A stretch of DNA of 64,000 nucleotides from Triatoma infestans. Lineage: Eukaryota > Arthropoda > Insecta > Hemiptera > Reduviidae. The position numbers and the translations under genes are program-made. A model generated the notes under the pieces. That model made no database searches and had not been told where the DNA came from. It worked only from the letters and a program-made list of their open reading frames with translations. Of this stretch, positions 11,700 to 23,300 are shown in pieces. The stretch is taken from positions 62,001 through 126,000 of the forward strand of contig JAAEAF010001501.1 in NCBI GenBank assembly GCA_011037195.1. Direction: 5' to 3'. Position 1 is the first letter of the stretch. Every line of letters starts with the position of its first letter.

Positions 11700-12590
11700 G
11701 AAAAATATCTAAACCGTTCCGGACCTAAAAATGTTTACATGCATCTTGATTAGAAATTAGGATGTGGGGACCACTAGACAAAAAAAGCCATGAGTATGGT
11801 ATAATTAAAAAAAAAGTGAAATTCTATTGTAGTAACGAAAAAAAACAAATACAGATTTCTAAAAATGAAGAAATCAAAATTTATTTCTACTACATAATTA
11901 ATACTCACTATTAGCAACAGAAGATAGTACTTGCTTAAATAGAAGCATCTTTATTCAATGAAAGCACCAAATTAAATAAAAAGTCTAACATTATGCCAAT
12001 AACTTTTACATTAACTAGTTCAAAAAACGACAAAAGGTCAAAATCCAAAGAAATTCGAATGCAGATAGCGTTAGAAATCCTGGGGAAAACCCAGTATAAA
12101 TTTCTTCTAAGGAAACTTATCTTATTTCAATGAGTAGCCTACCTGTATTATAATTTCCTAGAAATCTTTGGATGCAATAAAAATCAATTAACACTTCCGT
12201 TGATGGTAATGAATGACAAGGTAACAGCAGAATTCTTAAGGAAAACAGCTCTAAATTTAAATTTATCTTTTTTTGTACTGTTCTAAGGAAAAGATGGTCA
12301 TTAAAAAGCAATAAAACAATTAAAAATCTCCATAGCAGTGATAACATTCGATTATCAGGACAGTTTTCTAAACACTACAGGAGAAAGAAGTAAAACGAAA
12401 CGAAAGAGCTGCAGGTAGGAGGCTCCAAAACTTATACTTTTGAAATTTCGCACGACAATTTTAGTAAAAAATTTAGCAATAAATAACTTAAATCTGCCTT
12501 CTGATCCCAGTTTTACATATTATACTGATTCTAAAGATTTGCCTTCTGAAAAAACACTGTTTTGTTCAACCAATGTGTGACTTGTTGGTT
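11700..12590. other. AT-rich intergenic stretch, nothing recognised
   Basis: No recognisable exon or TE domain. The 76-codon minus-strand frame at 12117-12347 is leucine-rich but shows no family motif. Confidence 0.4.
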
Positions 12591-12603
12591 AACATGAAAT
12601 TTA

Positions 12604-14216
12604 GAGAATTAGTGGGCGGGATTAGTGGACTTCACGCGGGGGCTGGAGGATGCGACTGTAATCGTTGGGGACTTCAATCCCAGGGCAGTGGAGTTGGTTA
12701 TGGATACCACGGATTCCAGAGGAAAATATGGCAGCTGGGGCGGGGCTTACGGTGGGTGGCTAACGTAGGTAACACACCCAATTTTCGAGACCCGGCCACT
12801 CAGGAACGATTCCTGATATCACTCTGGTGTCAGACTGCCTAGAGGTGGTGGGATGGAGAGTGATTGAGGATTACACTGGTAGCGACCATCAATATATCAC
12901 CTTTAATTTGTACCCTCGGCAACGCGCGGTAACTTATAATCATGGGGGTACGAATGGATAGATTAGATGGATGACGATTCTGTCAGAATTTATTGAAGGT
13001 GAACACGGTGCGGTGCTAAATAAGGAAGGCACTTCGGAGGACATTGTGGCGCCACCATGCGGCCGTTTCGGCGAGCATGTGACATGGCCATACCGAGAAA
13101 GACTAAGAGCCGTAGAGGGAGGACTACGGTTTACTGGTGGACAGATGAGATCGCCGAGCTCAGGAGGAGGTGCCTACAACTTAGGAGAGCAATCACCAGG
13201 GCCAGGAGAAGAAATAGGAACACAGGGAAAGAAGAGAACTTGGATTTCAGTCACGCGAGACGGAAGGCCCCCAATAATGGAAAGTAAGCGCCGTAATGGC
13301 AGGCTCTGCGAGAGGAAGTGGATCAGGATCCGTGGGGACTGGATTATAGAATAGTGATGCGCAGAAAAGGCCCAATCACCGGTATTCGCGCTGGACCCTG
13401 CCCAGATGGATGGGATAGTGCGGGAATTATTCCCAAGCCACCAATTCTCTTGGAATTATCCCCAAGAGAGTGTGACAATATATTGCCCTGTTAGAGAATG
13501 TACAACTGTTTACCAAGTAGATTTAGAAGAAGCGGTGGGTTCAATCCTTAATAAGAAGGCGCCGGGTCCACTGAAGCACTGAAGGTGACTGCCCGAGTAT
13601 ACCCTTGGCTATTGCTGAATATGTATAATAGATGCTTAAGAGTAGGAATCTTTCCTAAGAGGTGGAAGGTGCAGAGGCTGGTGTTAATCAGCAATGAGAG
13701 GGAGGACCCGAGTCTGCCATCAGCGTACAGGCCATTATGCCTGTTGGACACGACGGGGAAGCTCTTCAAGCCTCGCTTGATCGCGGCTATACGGAAGGCA
13801 GGGGACATGTCCGAGAGGCACTACGGTTTTAGACGTGGCAAGCCCACCATTGGGACTGTGGAAGAGGTGGTGAAAACTGCATACAGGGCACAGCTGGGGA
13901 CTTGGCGCACGAAGCGGGTCATGCTATTGGCAACGATGGATGTCTCGGCAATGTGGGATATGTTAGCGACTCTGGAAACGGTTTCAACACGCCGGAATGC
14001 GGGTGATACACAGCTACCTGAGAAACAGACAGCTACGAGATGAACCGGCACCTCGACCCTCCGAGGTCGGGGTCCAGCTAGTGGACCCATTTGGGGCGTA
14101 TTATGAGGCACCTTAGAGTTCCAGGGTGGGCGATGCTTGCGAGAGAGGAGGGAGATTTTAGTGGGTGCGAGTCCCACACTCATGCGGGGGCATTTTCTCC
14201 CTTCATAAAAAAAAAA
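12604..14216 (+). mobile_element. R1-clade LINE, 5'-truncated and internally deleted
   Basis: Broken + frames follow the R1 order. 12640-12740 is the endonuclease block GLEDATVIVGDFN. About 12800-12910 is GTIPDITLV then YTGSDHQYITFNL. About 13040-13290 is the linker RPFRRACDMAIPR and VYWWTDEIAELRRRCLQ. About 13300-13360 is DPWGLDYRIVMR. 13550-13910 is the RT fingers (APG, GIFPKRWKVQRLVLI, SAYRPLCLLDT, SERHYGFRRG). The sequence then jumps to the 3' UTR at about 14045, so the RT catalytic centre and C-terminus are missing. A poly-A run ends it at about 14216. CATGAAATT precedes (12593-12601) and follows (14217-14225) the element, consistent with a TSD. Confidence 0.85.
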
Positions 14217-14226
14217 CATGAAATTA

Positions 14227-14879
14227 ACCTTCCGGCCTGAGAGAGACTTGAGGTTTGGGAAAGCAAGGAAGAGCCGGTCGAAGCGGATGCAGGCTGAGGG
14301 CCAGACGGACTACGCTACGAAGGTGGCAGGAGCGTTTGGAGAATGAGCACCGCGGTAGGTGGGTCGCAAGGCTCAACCTCAGTCTGTGGGAATGAGTAAG
14401 TAGGCAGCACGGCGAGACCGACTACTTCCTCACCCAATTTCTTACAGGACATGGCTGTTTTGCCGCGTACCTGTGGAGGGTGGAGAAAGTGGGAGACCCA
14501 TCGTGCATCTAAGGAGATGCAGAAAGAGTTAACGCGTTCCATACCTTCTTTAGATGTGGCAAATGGGAGCGAGAACGGCAGAGACTGGAAGCCGAAATCG
14601 GGGATCTCCGCGGAGACGGTGGTGAGGCCCATGCTCGCCCGGGGGGGACCATTGGGACTGGGTGGCTACCTTTGTCCGGACGGAACTGCGGATGAAGATG
14701 GTCAAAACGAATCACCTCGACCTCCCAAGGACGGGGTCCAGCTAGGCCGGAGGCATCACCCCGAAGTAGTGCATAAGAAGTTCCGGGGTGGACAAGTGCC
14801 TCTGAAGGAGGGGGGTTTTTTAGTGGGTGCAAGTTCCACACTTTGTGCGTAGGCATTTTCCTCCCCTCCGTAAAAAAAA
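14227..14879 (+). mobile_element. Second R1-clade LINE copy, 3' end only
   Basis: Carries the C-terminal CCHC region after RT (FLTGHGCFAAYL-like and a GKWEEERRALEAEIGD-like reading across frames) and the same 3' UTR as the preceding copy. Both have CGGGGTCCAGCTA, then a GTGGGTGC..GT(C/T)CCACACT hairpin-like block, GGCATTTTC and a poly-A of about 9. It is flanked by ATGAAATTA at 14218-14226 and 14880-14888, a 9-bp TSD. The same motif also precedes the first copy, so both inserted at one target. Dead 5'-truncated copy. Confidence 0.8.
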
Positions 14880-14889
14880 ATGAAATTAG

Positions 14890-15170
14890 AAAGCTGTATA
14901 TAATCTGGGGATTTCATATTTTGTTTGTTTACTGCTTTGAAAGATTTTTTTTATTTTATTTTTGCATCGCCATAAGCCATATTGGTACATAATATTCCTT
15001 CACAACTGCACGATTTCGAAGATATACACATTCCCAACTTTACAGAAATAATACGACATCCAGCTCCGCCTCAATTTGACTGAATCACACATTCATATCA
15101 ATTAATACATGCATCCATATTTTATACGTACAAAATTAAAAATATTTACCTATCTTTCATACTCACAATC
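14890..15170. other. AT-rich stretch, nothing recognised
   Basis: No feature seen on either strand. Confidence 0.35.
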
Positions 15171-15177
15171 ATGGGGT

Positions 15178-15227
15178 GCCGGGACAGCCAATCCCGGCTC
15201 AGACCTGCCCCTCCATGAGACAGGGGC
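15178..15227 (+). other. Two adjacent small hairpins in a GC-rich island
   Basis: GCCGGGA (15178-15184) pairs with TCCCGGC (15192-15198), a 7-bp stem with a 7-base loop. GCCCCT (15207-15212) pairs with AGGGGC (15222-15227), a 6-bp stem with a 9-base loop. The island is sharply GC-rich against AT-rich flanks, suggesting a structured remnant of a TE terminus or RNA-like element. No known family recognised. Confidence 0.4.
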
Positions 15228-15239
15228 TAAATTAAAATA

Positions 15240-16600
15240 GTGCAGGAAGACTCACTCCTTACATGATCTAAAGTTGCCATCCCTGGCTGGTATTGCCACT
15301 ACCCCCACACTCATTCGCATCAATCATACATTACTATATAAATACAATCTAAAACAAAAAATAATCCACAATCACGCTATAAATACTTTCATTCTAATAA
15401 ATACATATGCCACCTCAAAAATATTAAACTTCATATACAAATATATTCTTAACGTAATAATACATGCCCCATACATCTCCCACACTCGCTCACATACGCA
15501 AACACACACACACGTTTTGTTGATTTATAAACAACTATTTACAGTTTAGTAAATTATAAATAATTTATTTAGGGAATCCCGTGCAATGTAAGATCTTAAT
15601 ACAATGCCCATAACATATTTCCTATTAATACATTCGGGAGAGCATTAACCATTTATTATAAAAGACGATTAATGGAAATTTCAAAGAAAAAATGTAAAAG
15701 CCCTTCGTTAAGATACTTTCTTTTAATGAAGTAAAAAAAAAATGGTAACATTGTTTAAGAATTCTAATACATCCAATTCAAAACAGAAATGCAGCAAAAC
15801 TGCAACCTTTGAATAAGAATCAAATCTGCCTATTGCTAGAAAATATTTAAAGTCAAAAATCTATTTATTATATCTATTACATTTAGTATAAGACGTTTTA
15901 GGTCGGATGGTCAGGAATTAATAATCACTTAATTAAGCAAACAAATTTCAAGGACAAATATATTTGTCTATAGTAAAACCATGAAGAACAGTAACCAAGG
16001 ACTGAATAATTAATTTTAAGTATTATTTTATTAATGTAATCACTTCTATGTTGGAAAGTAAGAACTATTGCATATGTGATAAAAGAAAAAACAGTTCATA
16101 CATGTAAGCGAGAAAATTTGTGCACTCTCTTGAACATATCATTTAGGTATGAGATAAAAGCGAAATTGCGATAGTATTGTAATCTATAATTGACAAATTT
16201 CTTACTTAAGGATTAACGTAGGATGAGGAAACAAAACAACTAATTTAATTTAACAATGTTAAATGATCTCTCATTTTTGTTAAAATAAACTTGTAATTAT
16301 AGTCACCACTGAAACAGCAAATTTATTTTGTTTCAGTTCCAAAGATAGCCAAAAGGATAAAACGAGTGAACAGATGTACAATATAAGGCGATCTCCTGAT
16401 TCACAAAATCTAATATGTTGCTTGAGATTAATTTCTTACTGTGGCCTATTAGTTATACTAATAAATAATTAAAAAATCCTAATTGAGTGCAAAGTGCAAA
16501 CAGTACCAAAAGATATTATTCTAATTTTAGTAAACTTATCTTCCCTCAAAAATGATTTCACCCACGTCTCTTCTTAAAAATAATATTCACAAACGATACC
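15240..16600. other. AT-rich stretch, possibly intron of a minus-strand gene
   Basis: No recognised exon or TE domain. If the putative minus-strand exon at 16604-16688 is real, this stretch would be its first intron. The 91-codon + frame at 15274-15549 is rich in N, T and H codons of an ACAC repeat and is not considered coding. Confidence 0.35.
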
Positions 16601-16603
16601 TAC

Positions 16604-16688
16604 CTTTGCTGGCTTCAGCAAGAACCAGAAAAGCACAAAAGAATGAAAAATGAGCCAAAGAATTACACTTAAGTCTTACGGCCGCCAT
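16604..16688 (-). CDS. Putative first exon with signal peptide (minus-strand gene)
   Basis: On the minus strand an ATG at 16688 opens a 28-codon reading that ends at a good donor (G|GTAGGT, GT at 16603-16602), leaving phase 1. The peptide starts MAAVRLKCNSLAH, then a hydrophobic FFCAFLVLAEA, then SK. It looks like a basic start, hydrophobic core and small-residue cleavage site (AEA|S) of a secretory signal. It sits 640 bp head-to-head with MRE11, where a second promoter would be reasonable. I could not identify the next exon or the gene; the following kilobases to the left hold only AT-rich DNA and TEs. It may be chance, but the ATG context, hydrophobic profile and donor agree. Confidence 0.4.
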
Positions 16689-17054
16689 TATTACTAAGGA
16701 ATAATGAACTACGAAAAACTTCCTACAACCATAACCCAACTAAAAACGTAAAACCTAAACCGCAACTCCTACTATTGTTGCTTGGCAGAGCTACTACTTT
16801 GTACTGGTTGTTTTCAATCAGAGGACAGGTTAGGTTCCTCATCGATATTACTAATCGATAAGAGTAGGCAAAATATATCGACTCAATTGTAAAATATTAA
16901 AGAAAATCAAAAGTCAAACTTAAGATGAATAACTGGAGTTTATCTGTTACCTGCAATGGTAAAGAATAATATTCCTATAAGGCAGTCGTTCAAAATACCG
17001 TGATACTGAGCAAATTTTACTTTCTTAATGTTTTCTTTTTGAACCTCACAAAAC

Positions 17055-17096
17055 ATGGCGAATTTGGCCATTGGCGGTACAAATTGTAGGTTTTGA
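17055..17096 (+). other. Possible upstream ORF in the MRE11 leader
   Basis: An AACATGG-context ATG opens 13 codons (MANLAIGGTNCRF) before a stop. If transcription starts upstream it would be a short upstream ORF. Alternatively the GTAGGT at 17086 is a leader donor. No evidence that it is translated. Confidence 0.25.
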
Positions 17097-17099
17097 AGA

Positions 17100-17245
17100 T
17101 GGAATGAAAAGGGCTAGCCTAATCAAATATTTTGTTTTATTTTAATAAATACAGATGTGTAACATCTCATAGCGCTGAATAGAGTGACAATTGTGAATTT
17201 GAAGTATTCAAATAAATTGATCAATTTAGGTATGTAGGCATATAC
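17100..17245. repeat. Long inverted repeat, left copy
   Basis: About 145 bases match the reverse complement of 18415-18565: AGCCTAATCAAATATTTT..., TTTATTTTAATAAATACA, a GAGTGACAA block, and GTATTCAAATAAATTGATCA. Identity is roughly 75-85% by eye, with small indels. The two copies face each other across exons 1-3 of MRE11. They are probably two copies of one short dispersed element. Confidence 0.7.
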
Positions 17246-17331
17246 TATAGTTTTCAATCACCTTTATGATAGATTTTTATCAATACTGATTTCTGCTTTG
17301 TAGTCCTGATAAAAATACAAGAATCTCAAAA

Positions 17332-20300
17332 ATGGATGCTAGTCCTAGTGGTGAAGATGAAATTACCGTAATGCTCGCCACTGATATTCATTTGGGTGTC
17401 AATGAAAAGGATGGCATTAGAGGTAAATATATTAATTAATAAACACAGTATAAACCTATTAAAAACTCATTTTCAAAAATATAGTGAATGTCATGTAGGT
17501 GGTAGCGCTATTTATATTTTGAGAGACTATAAAAGTTTTTATTTACAAGTAACTTTATAATATCAGAATCTCTTTATGATTTAATTTTGTTTTATTAGCG
17601 GACGATAGTTTTATAGCATTTGAAGAAATACTCAAAATTTCGAAAGAGAAAGATGTTGATTTTATCTTACTTGGTGGCGATTTGTTTCATGATAATAAAC
17701 CTTCTCCACAGTGCCTGCACAAATGTCTGGCTCTTTTTAGGAAATATTGTATGGGCGATAAGTACGAGAAATTTATTATAATAATAATATTATTATTTCT
17801 TTATTCTAATGTACTCTAGGTTTAAAAAAAAAAAACTTGTCTATAATTGCCTTTCGTTTCTAGACCAATTCATGTGGAATTCCTTAGCGACCAGAGGACT
17901 GTCTTTAAAAATTGTGTTTTTCCGACTGTGAATTACGAAGACCCAAATTTCAATATATCCATACCAGTATTTTCTATTCATGGAAACCATGATGATCCAA
18001 GTGGTTAGTGCTTTTATAAATTTTCAAGTATTTCTTCATTTTTTTTTTCATCACTACGATGGTTGAAAATGATTTAATGGTTTTTCTCCTTTTGAGAATG
18101 CTAATACCTCTGAAAAGGGACGTGGATTTGTTCAGGGATCTTGGGGTCGCTCTATAACAATATGAACAACATTGACGTTCCAACGCTTATACACTATACC
18201 TTAGCCTGCAGAGATTGATGATTTCTACAACTCTCTGTGCATACTTACATACATAGACTGGCATACTCTAACTCATCGCCTCATAAATTGCACTCCACTA
18301 GCGTAACCTTCACTTTCAGAAACGATACGTAATGTACAATCCTAAACATTCGAGGAGATGATCTGATAGATCATCAAGATTATAGAGATTCGTGTTTACA
18401 GTCACATACATACATACTTGAATTGATCAATTTATTTGAATTCTTCAAATTCACAGTTGTCACTCTGTTCAGTGCTACGAGATGGTACAATGTATTAAAA
18501 TATTTAACACTGTTGTATTTATTAAAATAAAGCTAAATATTTTATTTGGCTAGGCTCTTCATTCTATCTTCAATCACGAACATCAATCAACCATCTTTTG
18601 AAATCTTTACTTATTATATGTCTAGACCCTTGTTTTTGGCCCTTTTTGTGAAATCACCTTTCTTTTTTTTAAATAATGATAATATTGCAGGATTTGGTAG
18701 AATGAGTGCCTTAGATTTACTATCTGTTTCTGGTTTTGTAAATTATTTTGGAAAATGGACAGATCTTAATAAAGTGAAGGTTTACCCATTAATTTTGAAA
18801 AAAGGTTTTACCAAATTAGCAATCTATGGACTGTCGCATATTAAAGATGAAAGACTCTATCGACTGATGAAACATAATGAGGTTGAAGTTATTTGCATTT
18901 TTTTATTATAACTTTTATTATGATCAGTTTACAATTTTAATTTTTTTTCTCGTAAGTCTCGTAAGTCTTTCTCTCTTTATTGTAGGTAGAATATGTAACA
19001 CTTGGTAAAGATGCTGATAGTTTCTTCAAGTTAATGGTGCTCCATCAAAACCGTGTGGACAGACCAGGAACTAATCATATTCCAGAATCTCTCATACCTT
19101 CATTTATTGACCTGGTCTTTTGGGGACATGAGCATGACTGCCGAGTAAAGCCTGAATGGAATCAGGAGAAACAGTTTTATGTAACTCAGCCAGGTGAGTA
19201 AGTTTTTCGTTTGGTATTTAGAATTGAAATGGGCCTATCTGGAGTGAGACTGGTGTATCTAATATCCTCGGCAACCTAGATCTACTGAGTTGTAACATAG
19301 TGACGTGCTATGTGACTATGTTGGAATGTGCAAGTGAAAATTAAGAGCTGGAGTTTATCCGTATGGTGGTGCAAAATCCAAGGGGATACATATTATCTAC
19401 CACCTCCCTCTTTTTGAATCGTTTTAATCGTTTCGAATTTGTCGTTTCACCAGGATACTCGCAGGGGGCAATAACGTCAAAATCCTAGAAGTGTAATCAC
19501 TCTTTCTATAGGGAATTAGGGCGTCACTGAGGTATCCCAGCCTAACAACACGAACTTTCACACAGTCATAACAGCACACAGTTTCATAACAGTCTCACAT
19601 AGAATACATAGGGCCTATAGATATGATGTATGCTACTAATTAGATATACCTCAGAAACTCTTGCTTATCACCACTCGCAAACATTGCACACTTTACAGAC
19701 GATTATATTCTATGTACCAACTCCAGAGAATCCACAATAGAGCTTAAAGGTCGCAATGGACTTGGCTTCACATCTAATCCCTCTACATATCTAAGATCTA
19801 CTCAACTTTCCATTATGGGATGAAAAAGAGAGCTCAATTTAGTTTCAATTCTATGACCACCACTACGAACTCCTGGACACCCATCCGTAAGATAACGCTG
19901 AACGTGCAAACACTAACCAAATACATGAAGTAATTAAGACTAAATTAATCGGTAAAATTCCTTATTGCAGGTAGTTCTGTAGTTACATCTCTGTGTGAAG
20001 GTGAAGCATTAGAGAAACATGTTGCCATATTGAAAGTTCATAAACAGAACTTTAAATTGGAGCCAGTACGTTTGAAAACTGTTCGACCGTTTATATTTGA
20101 TTCAGTAAAATTCTCAGATTGGAATATGAAATTGTATGGAAACAATCCTACAGAAATGGTAAGCAAATTCTAAATATAATTTCTTGATATTAAAAGAACA
20201 TGTAGTTTGTAGTTTTATATCGATACAAAAAAATCCCTCTCTTATATAACCATCCCTATCTTGGCTCACCAAGAATTTTTTCAGAAACACAATCCACACC

Positions 20301-23300
20301 ATCAAGATCTTTTGTTTATTTGTGCTTATGGATTGAATCGCTTATTGAATGACGAATCCCTTCTTGCTAGTTATCTGAATGCAAGTCAAACTCAACTTCT
20401 TCAATAAGAAGGAACGTAACTCCTTCTTAAACATCTTGTTTAGTCCCTGATGTGAAAATAAGGTTAACGGATTAAACCTCCAATGACCTTGTCAAATAAT
20501 TCACCAAAACGCCACTCTAAAAGCTGTACTTGAAAGTCATAGAATAGAACAAGTGGAAAAGCAGTTGAAGGCAGTGCATTCCAGATACTGAATTCCACCA
20601 CCTCACTTCCTCCTCAATTCACTATCCCATTTTTTAAACTAGAGTTCAACCAATAATACATGCAAGACAAATTCATATTTGCAATGGCGTGTTATATAAC
20701 GATATCCTCTCAAGCTTTCCGTAACGCCACATCTTCTTCTCAAAATCTTCCTAATTCACGGATCTTATCATTTAATAAAATTATTCAATTAAGAAATATT
20801 AAAGTTTAATTATACTATTTTAGATTCAAGAATATGTTGACAAATATATTAGATCGAAACTTTTAGAGAAAGCTAAAGATTTGAAAACAGGTATGACTTA
20901 AAATTTGCTATGTATGTTTTCATTAGTATATAGAATTTTATTGTAACCATTAGATGAAACTAAACATTACAAACTTTCTTCGATTTAAATAGGCTTATTA
21001 GTATAATTATCACATGTAAAACATATGATTATGTTTCTCCACTCCAAATTAAAAAATTCTCTTTAATCTCGCAGTGTCAAAACACATTTTATTTTTCAAT
21101 ATTTATTTAGGATGTAATCGTAAATTATGCTGGCATTTTGACTAAAATCGTAGTTCTACCCATAAAATCCATTCTTACTCACTCTTACTTCTAATAAGAG
21201 GAAGTGTTACGATCGTGACAGATTGTCGAAATTGAGTTTTCACCAGAAATACATGTTTTGGGGTCTCCTAAATGCGAAAAAGATGTTTTTAGCAAACGAC
21301 CTGTATGTATATGTGATTTGAGAATATCTCAAAAACGAAAAATCGCAGGAAACGCAAAATTTGTATTCCGTTTAGATATTATCACCGCATCAGACGCGGA
21401 GATTACGGACAAAATTCATCATCCGGAAGTGCGACTTTATTGACTTGTTTTTCCGTTTTTCGTGGTTTTCTACATAATATTAATGTACACTAGAAACGAT
21501 AGATTTCCAAATTTGAAGAAAATCTGTTACCCAAAAGTGCAATTTCTACAGAATAGGTTTTTTTAGTTTTATGGAATTTTCTTAAAAACAATTATGATTT
21601 TCTTTAAACTAGGAATGCTTGAACATTTTTTTGAAAAAATTGCGCAGGAATGAGCACGAGTTCGGGACCGCCCCAAAGATGCGTATTAGAAATAAAGATA
21701 AAAATTAAATACAAAAGAATGAAATTAAAATGTTGTTTTTCCATGAAATAGAATGTATTTTTAAAAGATTTTTGTATTTTCAGAAATTTCCTTAAATTTT
21801 TTTCTATTAATTTTATTAGGTGATCCAAATCAACCAACACTGCCACTGATTCGTCTCAGGATTGAATTCGAAGAGGAATATGAATGTTTCAATGCAATCA
21901 GATTCGGACAGACATTTACTGGAATTGTAGCTAATCCCACAGAAATGGTAAGTCAGTTTTGAACAAAATATTTCTGTGATCAATCCAACGCGTATGTGTA
22001 CTAATAATTTTACAGATTACATTTGTAAGAAAAACTAATAAAGAGAACATTAAATTGAGAATGTTACCTGGTGTTACATAGGTGATGATGAAAAGAAAGA
22101 TGGGCGCTAGAGCGGCCAGAAAAGGCAATAGATCATCGGATGCTCCAGAATCTTCTATTGAGGTAAATTGACCTTTGATTATTAAATATTTGTTTGTTGA
22201 GTATTCGTGTGGGTACGGTTAAATGGCAAAAATGCTAGCGGATTTTCGATCGATGCAAATGTGAAGTAAAAGAAGTCTTGAACAAGAATAGAATAATCTT
22301 GCAAATTCCCACAGCTCTTTGTGCAGGTGAAAAATGTGGCAATGAAAGCCTATTGTAGAATTAAACAGGCAGATTTTTGCCAGGATCAGCGATATGGTCA
22401 TTCTACCATACATCGGCATCCTTTGAAAGGTTTTTAATACAGGTTTTCCTTCCGATAGAATATAGTTTTCTTCTATACCGCTATAGAATGATAGTTTTTC
22501 TTCCGAAGACTTTTGTTTTCGATCATTCTTACGTATCAGGTTACCTCTAGGGAAAATTGGTTAAGTAGAGGGTCTTCACTTTCAGGTTGGTACTAGAATA
22601 TTCTAAACGAGAGGACGAGCTTTCCTTTAAAGGTTATGCTAGTCTGAGTACCAGGTCACGGGAATTTTTGGGAATGAGAAGGAGGATAGGTTTCCAAAAT
22701 TAGGCGCTTCTCCCCCATTCACTGGTTCCGAGCCTGCTGTTGGTGTGTCTTCAGACACATGTCTGTTAAGCTTTCAGTCTTGGATAGCTTCAATAGCTTT
22801 CATTCCTATGGATGAGCACAGTAGGTTGTCGCCAGCCTAAGTTGCTCATTGGTGGTCCGGATAGGGCTATTAGTGAGACGTTGCTGTGTCTTTTACGAAA
22901 CTCTTTCGGCATCTGGTTAGATCCCCTATTGGACATTATGGTTTAAGGAGACACCTCTATGTAATGGGGCTCATACCGGATCCCTTTTGCTAGGGAGAGG
23001 AGAAAACACCCATCTGTCTTATGACAGATTGCTTGGGTTGCGAGGAAATGAGGCTCAGGACCTTTGGTCGGAACAGGATGCCTGTGGAAGAGCTTCCCTT
23101 TAAGTTTATTGTCCGATTTGTTCAGACTGCGGTGAATCTTTAGAGGGCTTAGACACTGATCTGTATTTCGTTCTTGATCCGATTTGTTGTTTATATGGAT
23201 TATATGGGCCCATTTGGGCCTTGGATAGCGTTCTCTCCTCAAGGCAAGTAATAATTATAATCTTGCAAATACCTAGATAAATTTTTGCCATATACTTTCA

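Larger units (their letters stand above)
16689..17331. promoter_or_regulatory. Putative divergent promoter with DRE-like sites
   Basis: The interval between the putative minus-strand start and the MRE11 start holds two ATCGATA motifs at 16841-16847 and 16854-16860. Each matches 7 of 8 bases of the insect DRE (TATCGATA, bound by DREF, known to drive replication and proliferation genes in Drosophila). A possible intron acceptor (TTTGTAG) lies at 17297-17303, so the MRE11 leader may be spliced. The right third (about 17100-17245) is one arm of a long inverted repeat. No TATA box stands out. The function is inferred only. Confidence 0.4.

Noticed and set aside
21258..21443. Small protein encoded by Rep-A copies
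   Set aside because: Similar readings exist in several copies, but frames shift, start codons are not conserved, and stops are frequent; the similarity follows from DNA relatedness.
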